From JALZAH01 sp051000755 (GTDB lineage Bacteria > Actinomycetota > Acidimicrobiia > Acidimicrobiales > Palsa-688): 31,263 nt of DNA. Position numbers and translations under genes: made by a program. Within the stretch, counting starts at the first letter, position 1. The number at the start of each line of letters is the position of its first letter. Below are positions 16,307 to 24,037 of the stretch, in pieces. Under the pieces are notes generated by a model, which saw only the letters and a list, made by a program, of their open reading frames with translations, ran no database searches and was not told the DNA's origin. The stretch spans positions 1 to 31,263 of the forward strand of contig JBPCNZ010000021.1 of assembly GCA_051000755.1 (NCBI GenBank), in the 5' to 3' direction.

Positions 16307-16326
16307 CCGGGCCCGCACGGGCCCGG
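16307..16326 (+). terminator. GC hairpin after hsp20
   Basis: Perfect 8-bp stem CCGGGCCC (16307-16314) and GGGCCCGG (16319-16326) with loop GCAC, 16 bases after the hsp20 stop. No T run. Confidence 0.55.
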
Positions 16327-16377
16327 TCCCGGGGGCTTGTAGAGTGCGGCCACCCCCGGCCGAGCGAGAGAGCCCCC

Positions 16378-16653
16378 ATGGTTGGCACCACCACGTTGAT
16401 TGACGCCCTGTGCGCCCGAGCCCGGGAGCTGTCACCCGGGGACGCCTCCGAGGCCGAGCTGGTCGTCATGGCCGGCGACGACCGCGACGCCTTGGAGGCC
16501 GCCCGCAACCGCGTCGCCTACCGCCTCCACGGTCACGCCGACGACTACAACGCCACCGCCGCCCTCACCCTCCTCAACCGGTCCCTGGTCCGGTACGGAT
16601 GGTCGGAGCCCTACGACTGGAAGGTGCGCTGGGCCAAGCACCGCAAGCCCTGA
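16378..16653 (+). CDS. small protein of unknown function, 91 aa
   Basis: Starts at an ATG preceded by a purine stretch (GCGAGAGAG); TAGAGT at 16340-16345 could be a -10 element. The protein is soluble and helical, rich in Ala and Asp in its first half (LIDALCARARELSPGDASEAELVVMAGDD) and basic and aromatic at the end (RYGWSEPYDWKVRWAKHRKP). No known domain was recognised. Codon use matches its neighbours and no plausible competing frame exists, so it is probably a real gene. It converges on the penicillin-binding protein gene with 10 bases between them. Confidence 0.65.
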   Translation: MVGTTTLIDALCARARELSPGDASEAELVVMAGDDRDALEAARNRVAYRLHGHADDYNATAALTLLNRSLVRYGWSEPYDWKVRWAKHRKP

Positions 16654-16663
16654 GCGGCCGGCG

Positions 16664-18538
16664 CTACGAAGCCGGCAGGGCAGCCAGGAACTTGGCCGCC
16701 AGCGGGGCGGCGACGGCGCCGCCCACCCCTCCCCCGTAGACGAACACGGCGAAGGCCAGGTCCCCCCGGAACCCGATGAACCAGGCGTGGGTGGGCGGGG
16801 TGGGCCCCGACCCGAACTCGGCGGTACCGGTCTTGCCGAAGGTACCGGCCGGAAGGTGGGCCCCTCCCGCGGTCCCCCCCGGCGCCACCACTCCCGCCAT
16901 GAACGTGTGCAGGGCGGCGATGATGGCCGGGTCGACCGGTGCTGGTGGGACCGTGTCGTCGGGCGTGCCGGCCACCAGCCGCGGCGCGTGGAGGGTGCCG
17001 CTGGCGGCGGTGGCGGCGACCACGGCCATGGCCAGCGGGGAGACGGTGATCTGCCCCTGGCCGATCGTCGACGCTGCCTTGACGTCGTCGGAGGCAGGCG
17101 TCGGGACCTTGCCGCTGTAGGCGGGGAGTCCGAGGTTGAACGTGGTCCCGACCCCGAAGCGGGCCGCGGCCTCCGGGAGGGCGGGGTCGGGGAGGGTCCT
17201 GGTCGCCCCGATGAAGGCGGTGTTGCACGACTTGGCGAAGGCCTGCTCGAAGGTGAGGGTGGGCGCGGCCTCGCCCTCGCTGTTGTGGAAGGATCGGCCC
17301 CCGACGGAGATGGTCGGCGGGCAGGTCAGGGTGGCAGACGGTTGGAGCCCGGAGGCGAGCAGGGCGTCGGTGGTCATGACCTTGAACGTCGACCCGGGGG
17401 GGACCGCTCCTTCGAAGGCCAGGTTGAAGCCGCTGGCGGTGGGCCGGCTGACCGAGGCCAGGATCTCGCCGGTCGACGGCCGGATGGCGACGAAGGCGGC
17501 CTGTTGGGTGCCGCCGAGGGCGTTCTCGGCCGCCCGCTCCACGGTGGGGTCAATCGTGGTCTGCACCGGCCTGCCGGGGACGGGGGGCCGGGAGGCGACG
17601 GTGGACACGGTGGTACCGGTGGCGGCGACCAGGTTGATGGTGACGGCGGGGGTGCCGGCCAGTTGACGCTCGTAGGCGGCCTCGATGCCATTGTGGCCGA
17701 CCACCGAGGTCGGCCCGTGGGCGGCGCCGAGGGTCTTGAGTTGCTCGGCCGTGATGGGCCCGACGTCGCCGACGATGTGAGCGGCCAGGTCGGGCGTGAT
17801 CGTCGTCTCGGAGTTGGTTGTGGTGAATGACGTCCCCGGCAGCGAATAGATGGAGCCGGCGATCTGGGCGTAGCGGTCCTGAGGGATGGTGGCGACCGTG
17901 GTGAAGCGGGACGGGTTGGCGGTGGCATCGCTGATCGCCCGAGCCACCGCCGCCGGGTCGAAGCCGGCGGCGACCAGGGCCCCGCTCACCCGGTTGGGGT
18001 CCTTCAGGCGAGACCCGGTCAGGCCCACCGAGACCGTCTGGGTCGACGGGGTCAGCGCCATCCCGCTCGCGCCCAGCACCGGCGCCCGCCCCGGCCAGGT
18101 GGTGGTCACCGCCAGGTGCTCGCCGGGGGTCAGCCCGGGGACGACCGTCGCCGGGGTCCACTCGACCAGCCACTTGTTGTGGACCAGGCGCAGGGTGAGG
18201 GTGGTGTGGAGATCGACCACCCCGGCGCCGAAGACCCTCAGGTGGCTGGTGAGGGGGGCCGAGACATCGCTTCCCCGCCGGATGGCCACCCCGGCCTGGT
18301 AGGTGGCGTCGGTGACCTTCAGCTGGGCCAGGACCTGGGTGTGGGTGTCGGCGAACGTAGCCGGCGGGCGGTCGACCAGGGCGGCCATGGCCGGATAGCG
18401 CTTGGCCGACCACGCCTGCAGATAGGCGCCGATCGTCGCCTCCGGTTTCGGGACCGCCGGCCCCCCGCAGGCCCCCAGCGTTCCGCCCAACATGGCGGCT
18501 GCGCCCAGCGAGGCGGTGGCCGCACGAGGACGCGTCAT
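16664..18538 (-). CDS. penicillin-binding transpeptidase lipoprotein with MecA_N-type domain
   Basis: Predicted 624-aa class B penicillin-binding protein anchored as a lipoprotein: signal MTRPRAATASLGAAAML followed by lipobox LGAC (Cys24). An NTF2-like MecA_N domain follows (about residues 28-140), then a dimerisation region and the transpeptidase domain with active-site S383-TFK, SCN 437-439 and KTG 569-571, all intact. It cross-links peptidoglycan outside the membrane, and MecA_N-type PBPs often have low beta-lactam affinity. The start is uncertain: ATG at 18571 follows the upstream stop by one base, while ATG at 18538 has AAGGTGG just upstream and gives a cleaner signal; the latter is used here. 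Probably co-transcribed with the preceding oxidoreductase gene. Confidence 0.9.
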   Translation of the reverse strand: MTRPRAATASLGAAAMLGGTLGACGGPAVPKPEATIGAYLQAWSAKRYPAMAALVDRPPATFADTHTQVLAQLKVTDATYQAGVAIRRGSDVSAPLTSHLRVFGAGVVDLHTTLTLRLVHNKWLVEWTPATVVPGLTPGEHLAVTTTWPGRAPVLGASGMALTPSTQTVSVGLTGSRLKDPNRVSGALVAAGFDPAAVARAISDATANPSRFTTVATIPQDRYAQIAGSIYSLPGTSFTTTNSETTITPDLAAHIVGDVGPITAEQLKTLGAAHGPTSVVGHNGIEAAYERQLAGTPAVTINLVAATGTTVSTVASRPPVPGRPVQTTIDPTVERAAENALGGTQQAAFVAIRPSTGEILASVSRPTASGFNLAFEGAVPPGSTFKVMTTDALLASGLQPSATLTCPPTISVGGRSFHNSEGEAAPTLTFEQAFAKSCNTAFIGATRTLPDPALPEAAARFGVGTTFNLGLPAYSGKVPTPASDDVKAASTIGQGQITVSPLAMAVVAATAASGTLHAPRLVAGTPDDTVPPAPVDPAIIAALHTFMAGVVAPGGTAGGAHLPAGTFGKTGTAEFGSGPTPPTHAWFIGFRGDLAFAVFVYGGGVGGAVAAPLAAKFLAALPAS

Positions 18539-18572
18539 TACCCACCTTCGCATCCACGCCATGGCCCACATG

Positions 18573-19547
18573 TTACGGCTGGCTGGCGGCTGAGGATCCC
18601 TCGAACACCGCAGTCGAGATACCCGCCCCGTGCACCGCCCGGAGGAAGGCGGCGGGGTCGTCGATCAGCTCACCCAATCCCCCGGCGCCGGGCCGGGCCA
18701 GGCGTCCGGCGCCGGCCCACGAGGCGGTGATGGCGGCGACGACGCCGGCCGCCAGGGCGGGGCGGGCGCTGACGCCGACGACCTCGGTGTGGGCCCGTTG
18801 GTCCCGCCAACCGCGCACCTCGGCGCGCACCGCTCCCTCCAGTCCCTCGGGATGGGGGGGACGCATCATCGGCAGCCACGCGGTGGTGCGGTCCCGCCTG
18901 GTGGCGGCCACCCGGGCCGTGACCCGGCGCACGCCCGGGAAGGCGGGGACGAGCAGCAGGGGGTCGGCCCGATCGCAGCGGTAGCAGTCGGCGCCGCCCA
19001 CCGGCTCGGGGAACCACACCAGCTCCCGGCCCGAACCCCCCGGCCGGCGCCGCCACGCCCCCTCGTGATAGTCGACGGCCATCGATGACAGGGAGGCGTG
19101 GTGGGCGCGGGCGCAGGCCGGACCGCCCGTGCCACTCGAGGCCACGTGCACCTCGTCGACCACATCGAGCCGGGCGGCGGCCCACCGGGCCAGGACGCAA
19201 CCCAGGCCGGGGGCCAGGCCGGCGCCGGCGGCCACGGTCAGGTGGCGTTCGCGTGCCTCGGTGTGCAGCGCCAGCAGGCTGCGCACGGCGACTGGATCGT
19301 CGGCCGTCGCCACCACATGGGACCCGTGCCCGAGAGCGGCAGCGGCCACCCGCCGCGTCTGGCGGGGGTCGGTCACGATGACCACATCGGCATCGCCCGG
19401 CTCGCCCCCCACCTCGACGTCCCGATGGAGGCCGGTCGGTCGGAGCCCCCCGCTGACGGCGACGACGGAATGCACATCCGGGTCGGCCACGAGGCCGTCG
19501 AGCGCCACCCGCCCGACGGCTCCGACCCCCACCACGGCTACCCGCAC
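18573..19547 (-). CDS. NAD(P)-binding oxidoreductase-like protein (Rossmann fold)
   Basis: A 324-aa protein starting RVAVVGVGAVGRVALDGL, a classical N-terminal Rossmann nucleotide-binding motif (GxGxxG), followed by DADVVIVTDP and a central region with GAGLAPGLGCVLARWAA. This layout resembles dihydrodipicolinate reductase- or saccharopine dehydrogenase-like proteins, but no catalytic signature was recognised and the substrate is unknown. GTG start. Its stop TAA is one base from the first possible ATG of the penicillin-binding protein, so the pair may be co-translated. Confidence 0.8.
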   Translation of the reverse strand: MRVAVVGVGAVGRVALDGLVADPDVHSVVAVSGGLRPTGLHRDVEVGGEPGDADVVIVTDPRQTRRVAAAALGHGSHVVATADDPVAVRSLLALHTEARERHLTVAAGAGLAPGLGCVLARWAAARLDVVDEVHVASSGTGGPACARAHHASLSSMAVDYHEGAWRRRPGGSGRELVWFPEPVGGADCYRCDRADPLLLVPAFPGVRRVTARVAATRRDRTTAWLPMMRPPHPEGLEGAVRAEVRGWRDQRAHTEVVGVSARPALAAGVVAAITASWAGAGRLARPGAGGLGELIDDPAAFLRAVHGAGISTAVFEGSSAASQP

Positions 19548-19574
19548 GGGGAGATCCGGTTCAGCGTCGCCCGC

Positions 19575-19712
19575 TCAGCGGAGCTCGGAGGACGGCAGCT
19601 CCCGCCAACCGCCCCGCCTCGGCGGCGTCCCGCCACTGCCCCGGAGCCGGACCACGGCCATGGTTCCCAGAGCGACCAACAACGCCAGCAGGCTCCGACG
19701 CAGCGTCCTCAC
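19575..19712 (-). CDS. 45-aa single-helix membrane protein
   Basis: A short gene with a GTG start: MRTLRRSLLALLVALGTMAVV followed by a basic, Gly/Pro-rich tail ending WRELPSSELR. Residues 8-22 form one membrane helix with a positively charged N-terminus. A purine-rich GGGGGGAG lies about 10 bases before the GTG. It follows the Asp23 gene by 78 bases on the same strand, so it may be a small partner of that envelope-stress protein. Too small for family assignment. Confidence 0.5.
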   Translation of the reverse strand: MRTLRRSLLALLVALGTMAVVRLRGSGGTPPRRGGWRELPSSELR

Positions 19713-19790
19713 CGTTGTTCGCTCCCCCCATCGGCCACGACGGCGATGGTACCGGGCGGATCGCCGGCGGTGCGGATGGGGCGCGGCTGG

Positions 19791-20255
19791 TCAAGCGACC
19801 CGGTCCGATGGCTGCTCCACCCCGGGCTCGTCGGTGTCGAAGGCCAGATCGGTGACGGCGATGTTGACCTCGACCACCTCCAGGCCGGTCATGGACTCGA
19901 TGCGCTCGGTGACGTTCTGACGCACGGCATCGGCGACCTCGTGGATCGGGAACGGGTAACGGACCTTCATCGTCAGGTCCACCGCCGCCTGCTTGGTGCC
20001 GACCTCGACGCCGACACCGGCGGTCTTGTGCTCCGAGCCGCGCACCCGGCCGACCACGCCGGCGATGGCCCCGGAGATGGCCCCGCCCAGGCTGTCGACC
20101 CCGGAGACCTCCTGGGCAGCCAGGGAGGCGATCTTGGCCACGACGGACTCGGCGATGGTGGTGCGGCCGTGTTCGTCGCCGGTCGGCTCCACGGAGACGT
20201 TGCTTCCGGGTGCGGGGGGGGCAACGGTCGTCTGGTCGGGGTTGGCTTCGGCCAT
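19791..20255 (-). CDS. Asp23/Gls24 family envelope stress response protein
   Basis: A 154-aa protein with the Asp23 domain: TTIAESVVAKIASLAAQEVSGVDSLGG, then GVGVEVGTKQAAVDLTMKVRYPFPIHEVADAVRQNVTERIESMTGLEVVEVNIAVTDL. Such proteins sit at the membrane, often held by small membrane partners, and respond to cell-wall stress or alkaline shock. AAGGTGG lies upstream of the ATG. The acidic C-terminal tail (DTDEPGVEQPSDRVA) is not part of the core fold. A 45-aa membrane protein follows directly. Confidence 0.94.
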   Translation of the reverse strand: MAEANPDQTTVAPPAPGSNVSVEPTGDEHGRTTIAESVVAKIASLAAQEVSGVDSLGGAISGAIAGVVGRVRGSEHKTAGVGVEVGTKQAAVDLTMKVRYPFPIHEVADAVRQNVTERIESMTGLEVVEVNIAVTDLAFDTDEPGVEQPSDRVA

Positions 20256-20375
20256 GGTGGCCCACCTTTCGTCGTACCGGACGCACGGGGCGCGTCCGGG
20301 CTGGATCCTGAGCGTCAGCGTGTTCTGGACGTCACGTTGTAGAGCCGGGCCGGCGCCCGTTTGTCGCGCCGCAGC

Positions 20376-21677
20376 TCACGAGACGGGGGTGGTGCCGACC
20401 ACGGCCGGATCGGCGCCACAGTGCCTGGCCAGATCCTGGCCCCACGTCGTGGTGTCAATGCCCTGGGACGGGAGGTAGGCGCCGGCGTGGAAGGTGGCCG
20501 ACAGGATCCCGGCCGCCGGCAGGCCGGAGTCGGTCTGGCACCGGCTGAACATGGCCAGGGACGCGGGCTTGTTGCCCAACCAGGCGTCGAACCAGGCCCG
20601 GGTCAGCTCCCCGACCGGGTACAGCTTGGGCCCCGTCGTGTCGTAGTCGAAGTGGCTGTAGCCGGCCAACGGCAACTCGACGGCAGGCACGCCGGCGTCA
20701 CGCCAGCGGCCGAAACCCGACAACTTGAGATCGGGGCTGGTGTTGGTGGGCTCGACGTCGCAGGAGTTGTCGCTGGCGAAGCCGAGGGCGGGCACCCGGG
20801 GGGTGACGGCCCCCTCGACGGGCGGCGCGCAGAACGTCACCGGCGCCCCGCTGTCGCCGAGAAACGAGCCCCGCAGGTCATCGAGGGCCACGATGACCCG
20901 GACCGCCCCCATGTCGGGCAGGCCCTGGGCCACGCTGGCCGCCACCGAGCCCTCGGACCAGCCGGCCAGGCCGATGTCGGCCGGATCGGTGCTGGTCCCG
21001 TAGGGGTTCTCCAGCGGATTGGCGAGGAAGTGGACGGCGGAGCGGGCCCCGTCGATGGCCACGCCGTAGCTGGCGCTGTGCTCCGGGGGCGTCGGGCTGG
21101 TCAGGTTGACGACGACGTAGCCGGCCCCGGCCAGGTAGCGGGCCAGCCACCACATCTGGCACTGCTCGCCGCCGATGCCGTGCATCAGCACCACCGACGG
21201 CCGCAGCCCCGGGTACTGGGCGGTGTCGGCAGGCCGCAGGATGGTGCTGTCGAAGGAGGCGGGCACCTCGCCGGGGGCAGGATCGAACATCGACGCCGGG
21301 CCCTGCAGGGGGACGGCCGGCACCGACGGTATGGACACCGCCTGGGCCAGGGACGAGCCTTGGCCGGGCAGGGTGATGTCCTCCGCCGGGCACGGGTCGT
21401 AGGTCGACGAACCCCCCGACAGCGGTTGGTCGGCCGACGGAACGACGGGGGTGGGGCCGGTGGCGGCCGTCGCCACCCGGGCCGTGGTCAATGGCGACAC
21501 AGGCCGGGCGTGGTGATGGCTCAGGCCCCCGGAGGGCCCGATGAGACTCGGCATGGCACCGGCGGCGACGCCCCGGGAAGGCGTGGCCGACGCGCCCCCG
21601 GATGCCAGCCCGCTGACCACCGCCGCCGCGAACGCCACGGCGGCGACAACCGCGGTGCCCATCAATCGTCGCTTCAC
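20376..21677 (-). CDS. secreted alpha/beta hydrolase (PET-hydrolase/lipase-like)
   Basis: A 433-aa exported hydrolase. An N-terminal signal (KRRLMGTAVVAAVAFAAAVVSGLASGGASA) is followed by a Ser/Pro/Thr-rich linker of about 90 residues and the catalytic domain. The oxyanion-loop motif is MHGIGGEQ (165-172), nucleophile GWSEGS with Ser241, candidate acid Asp303 (GFASDNSCD) and His342 (GYSHFDYD). Several cysteines in the mature part suggest disulfides. The fold and motif spacing resemble cutinase/PET-hydrolase-like dienelactone-hydrolase relatives; the substrate is unknown. GTG start with AAGGAG about 10 bases upstream. Confidence 0.85.
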   Translation of the reverse strand: MKRRLMGTAVVAAVAFAAAVVSGLASGGASATPSRGVAAGAMPSLIGPSGGLSHHHARPVSPLTTARVATAATGPTPVVPSADQPLSGGSSTYDPCPAEDITLPGQGSSLAQAVSIPSVPAVPLQGPASMFDPAPGEVPASFDSTILRPADTAQYPGLRPSVVLMHGIGGEQCQMWWLARYLAGAGYVVVNLTSPTPPEHSASYGVAIDGARSAVHFLANPLENPYGTSTDPADIGLAGWSEGSVAASVAQGLPDMGAVRVIVALDDLRGSFLGDSGAPVTFCAPPVEGAVTPRVPALGFASDNSCDVEPTNTSPDLKLSGFGRWRDAGVPAVELPLAGYSHFDYDTTGPKLYPVGELTRAWFDAWLGNKPASLAMFSRCQTDSGLPAAGILSATFHAGAYLPSQGIDTTTWGQDLARHCGADPAVVGTTPVS

Positions 21678-21889
21678 TCCGACGACACTCCTTGCCGGTC
21701 CCCAGACGAACCTCCTGCGGAGGTGTGGACGAGGACCAAGCGTAGTGGGGGTGTCCCGCCTACCGGCTTCGGCCTCCGGTCACGGCCCGGCCGTTGAGCA
21801 CAGGGTTCCGCAGGCGATGGCGGAGGCCGACGCCGGGGCCAGGGGCACGTTGAGTGCTATCGCCGGCGGGCAGTGGGTACAAGCAGGAC

Positions 21890-22309
21890 ATGCCAAGGGA
21901 TGCGAACGATGCCGACCTGCCGGCCACCCTGAAGCGGTCACCGGCCAAGGCCCAGCGGACCTTCAAGGAGACGCTCGAGTCGGCCGAGGAGCAGTACTCC
22001 GGAGACGAGGAACGGGCCCACCGGGCGGCGTACGCCTCGTTGAAGCACTCCTTCGAGAAGGTGGGCGATCGCTGGGAGCCGAAGGACGAGAAGGGCCCGA
22101 GCGATGCTCAGGCCGAGCAGAGCGGCGCTGCGGCCCGGGACCGTCCGAAGTCCACCGCCGAGGGCGTCGATGCCAACGCCTCGAAGGCCCACCTCCTCGA
22201 GGTGGCCAAACGTCTCGCCGTCCGGGGTCGGAGCCGGATGAGCAAAGACGAGCTGGTCGACGCCATCAAGAAGACCAACCGCAACCGGTCCGCCCAGGCC
22301 CGGGGATAG
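21890..22309 (+). CDS. ChaB-domain protein with C-terminal Rho_N/SAP-like motif
   Basis: A 139-aa basic protein. The N-terminal part (about residues 9-65: DLPATLKRSPAKAQRTFKETLESAEEQY through LKHSFEKVGDRWEPK) matches the ChaB fold, named as a cation transport regulator in E. coli. After an acidic/Ala linker, the C-terminal 35 residues (KAHLLEVAKRLAVRGRSRMSKDELVDAIKK) look like a small Rho_N/SAP-type helical nucleic-acid-binding motif. The ATG at 21890 was chosen because the ChaB domain begins right after it; the ribosome site is weak. The combination suggests a DNA- or RNA-associated role rather than transport, which is inference. It stands alone between opposed genes. Confidence 0.85.
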   Translation: MPRDANDADLPATLKRSPAKAQRTFKETLESAEEQYSGDEERAHRAAYASLKHSFEKVGDRWEPKDEKGPSDAQAEQSGAAARDRPKSTAEGVDANASKAHLLEVAKRLAVRGRSRMSKDELVDAIKKTNRNRSAQARG

Positions 22310-22356
22310 CTCCCCTGGGCCGGTATGGGGTGACGGGTCGGCCGATGTGGGTACAG

Positions 22357-22378
22357 AAGGAGGTGGAACGGAAGGAGG
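22357..22378 (+). promoter_or_regulatory. doubled Shine-Dalgarno before the proline-rich protein
   Basis: AAGGAGGTG (22357-22365), an essentially perfect complement of the 16S 3' end, is followed 6 bases later by AAGGAGG (22372-22378), which sits 4 bases before the GTG at 22383. No other start codon fits the first copy well. This supports translation of the short frame that follows. Confidence 0.6.
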
Positions 22379-22382
22379 CCCC

Positions 22383-22529
22383 GTGACAACCGTCCCGCCG
22401 ATCCCCATCCCACCCGACGAACCGGTACCTCCATTCCCCGGCCCCTATCCTCCCCCTCAGCCTCCCGGGCCCGATCCAGGCCCCTTGCCCTTCCCCCCGG
22501 GTCCGGAGCCTGTCCCCGCCCCGATCTAG
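22383..22529 (+). CDS. 48-aa proline-rich microprotein
   Basis: GTG start, TAG stop, 48 residues of which 25 are proline, arranged as PP, PPP and repeated Pro-Gly-Pro steps (for example FPGPYPPPQPPGPDPGPLPF). No membrane helix or signal peptide. The doubled strong ribosome-binding site just upstream is the main evidence that it is translated. Runs of proline stall ribosomes and require elongation factor P, so the frame could act as a translational attenuator or encode a polyproline-helix peptide; neither is shown. It converges on the MocR gene with 4 bases between the stops. Confidence 0.5.
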   Translation: MTTVPPIPIPPDEPVPPFPGPYPPPQPPGPDPGPLPFPPGPEPVPAPI

Positions 22530-22533
22530 GAGC

Positions 22534-23979
22534 TCACACGACGGCGTCGGCGCTCAGCCGAGAGGGGCGGGAAGCGACCGGGGCACCTTCGGCGGCGGCC
22601 AGGTCATCTGCCTCGACGAGGAGACCGACAGCCCGGCGCAGCACGTCAGGCGGCTGGGTATAGGGCAGGCGGAGCCGGTCGTCGAAGGCATGACCGGTAC
22701 CGAAGCGGGGCCCCGCGGCCAGCCTGAGGCCGAGGGGTTCGGCCGCCGTCACCAGAGCCGTTGAGCGCGCCGACGGCAGACGACACCACAGGACGAGGCC
22801 ACCCGCCGGTTCGGGTATCTGCCAGGTCGGCAAACGGCGGCGGAGCTCCGACGTCAGGGTGGCGCGTCGCTCCCTCAGCCGGTGGCGGAGGCCTTCGAGG
22901 GCCGCCCCCGAGCCATCGAGGAGATGGCAGGCCGCTAGCTGCTCGACGGCGGGTCCGGACATGTGGGACTGGACCGCCACCGCGGTCAAGCGATTGATCA
23001 CGTCGACCTCGGCCCGTACCCAGCCGACCCGCATCCCGCCCCAGAAGGCCTTGCTCAGGGTTCCGACGGAGATGTGCCTGGGATCGAGGATCGCCAGAGG
23101 CGGCCCCGCCACGGTGTCCAACCCGATCTCCACGAGGGTCTCGTCGACGATGGCGATCGTCCCCGAACGGCGCAGGGCCCGAGCCAGCCGGTCGCGCTGG
23201 TTGGTGTCGAGCACGGCGCCCGTGGGGTTCTGGAAGTCAGGCATCACGTACGCCGCTGCCGGCCGCAACTCGCCAAGGGTGCGCCCGACGTCGTCGACCC
23301 ACTCGCCGGGGAATGCCGCGTCGATCGCCACCGGCAGCAGGCGGGCGTTGCGGGCACGGGCCGCGTCCAGCGCGTTCGGATAGGTCGGGTGCTCGACCAG
23401 CAACCGGTCGCCGCGGCGCAAGATGGACTCGAGCGCCACGGCGACGCCGTGAAGGGCGCCTGCGGTGATGAGCACCTCCTCGGGTTTCGTCGGCAGGCCC
23501 CGACCGGCATAGCGTTCGGCGATCCGAGCCCGCAGATCGGGCAGACCGGCCGGGTGGTAGCCGTGCTGGGGCAGGAGGCGGGGCAGGTCGGCTAGAGCAG
23601 CGGCAAACGCAGAAGGGACTTCGGGCGGGGCCGACGGCGCCGCGTGGGCCAGGTCAATCGTGTCGTCGTCCGCCGGCGCGGGTACCCACGCCCCACCCTG
23701 ATCTGGACCGGCCGGCAGTGCCGTCCACGTGCCGGCGCCCTGGCGGGCCATCACCCAGCCGTCGTCGCGCAGCCTGGCGTAAGCGGAGGTCACCGTGGCT
23801 CGGCTCAGGCCCATGGCTACGGCCAGGTGGCGCTCCGCGGGCAGCCGGACGCCTACCGGCACCCGCCCATCGGCAATGAGCAGCCGGATGCGGGACGCCA
23901 GAGCGACATAGATCGCGCCGCGGTCGGCGGCCATACCGCCCAGGAGATCCGCCAGCCGGTTCGGCGACACCCCGTCCAT
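22534..23979 (-). CDS. MocR/PdxR-family regulator (GntR DNA-binding plus aminotransferase-like domain)
   Basis: A 481-aa chimeric regulator. The winged helix spans about residues 20-88 (IYVALASRIRLLIADGRVPVGVRLPAERHLA and LSRATVTSAYARLRDDG). A fold-type I aminotransferase-like domain follows, with NPTG at 251-254, Asp279 (IVDET) and the PLP lysine K310 (SVGTLSKAFWGGMRVGW), so PLP binding is likely. The ATG at 23979 is preferred over 24078: GAAGGGAAG precedes it and the longer form would overlap the divergent gene. It is divergent from a YczE-family membrane protein, a known MocR partner arrangement, and the perfect inverted repeat between them is the likely operator. Confidence 0.93.
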   Translation of the reverse strand: MDGVSPNRLADLLGGMAADRGAIYVALASRIRLLIADGRVPVGVRLPAERHLAVAMGLSRATVTSAYARLRDDGWVMARQGAGTWTALPAGPDQGGAWVPAPADDDTIDLAHAAPSAPPEVPSAFAAALADLPRLLPQHGYHPAGLPDLRARIAERYAGRGLPTKPEEVLITAGALHGVAVALESILRRGDRLLVEHPTYPNALDAARARNARLLPVAIDAAFPGEWVDDVGRTLGELRPAAAYVMPDFQNPTGAVLDTNQRDRLARALRRSGTIAIVDETLVEIGLDTVAGPPLAILDPRHISVGTLSKAFWGGMRVGWVRAEVDVINRLTAVAVQSHMSGPAVEQLAACHLLDGSGAALEGLRHRLRERRATLTSELRRRLPTWQIPEPAGGLVLWCRLPSARSTALVTAAEPLGLRLAAGPRFGTGHAFDDRLRLPYTQPPDVLRRAVGLLVEADDLAAAEGAPVASRPSRLSADAVV

Positions 23980-23991
23980 ACCACTTCCCTT

Positions 23992-24020
23992 CAATTGGCA
24001 CGGTGAATACATGCCAATTG
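23992..24020. promoter_or_regulatory. perfect 9-bp inverted repeat between MocR and YczE genes
   Basis: CAATTGGCA (23992-24000) and TGCCAATTG (24012-24020) are exact inverted copies with an 11-base spacer, putting their centres 20 bases (about two helical turns) apart. Each arm contains a TTGGCA that could be a -35 hexamer, one facing each gene, so a MocR dimer bound here could control both promoters. MocR operators of this spacing are known; binding here is inferred. Confidence 0.7.
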
Positions 24021-24037
24021 TAGCCCACGATGGTCCC

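Noticed and set aside
20361..21797. 478-codon plus-strand frame antisense to the secreted hydrolase
   Set aside because: Shadow of a GC-rich gene; sequence is repetitive Gly/Arg/Val/Gln and the minus frame has a signal peptide and catalytic motifs.
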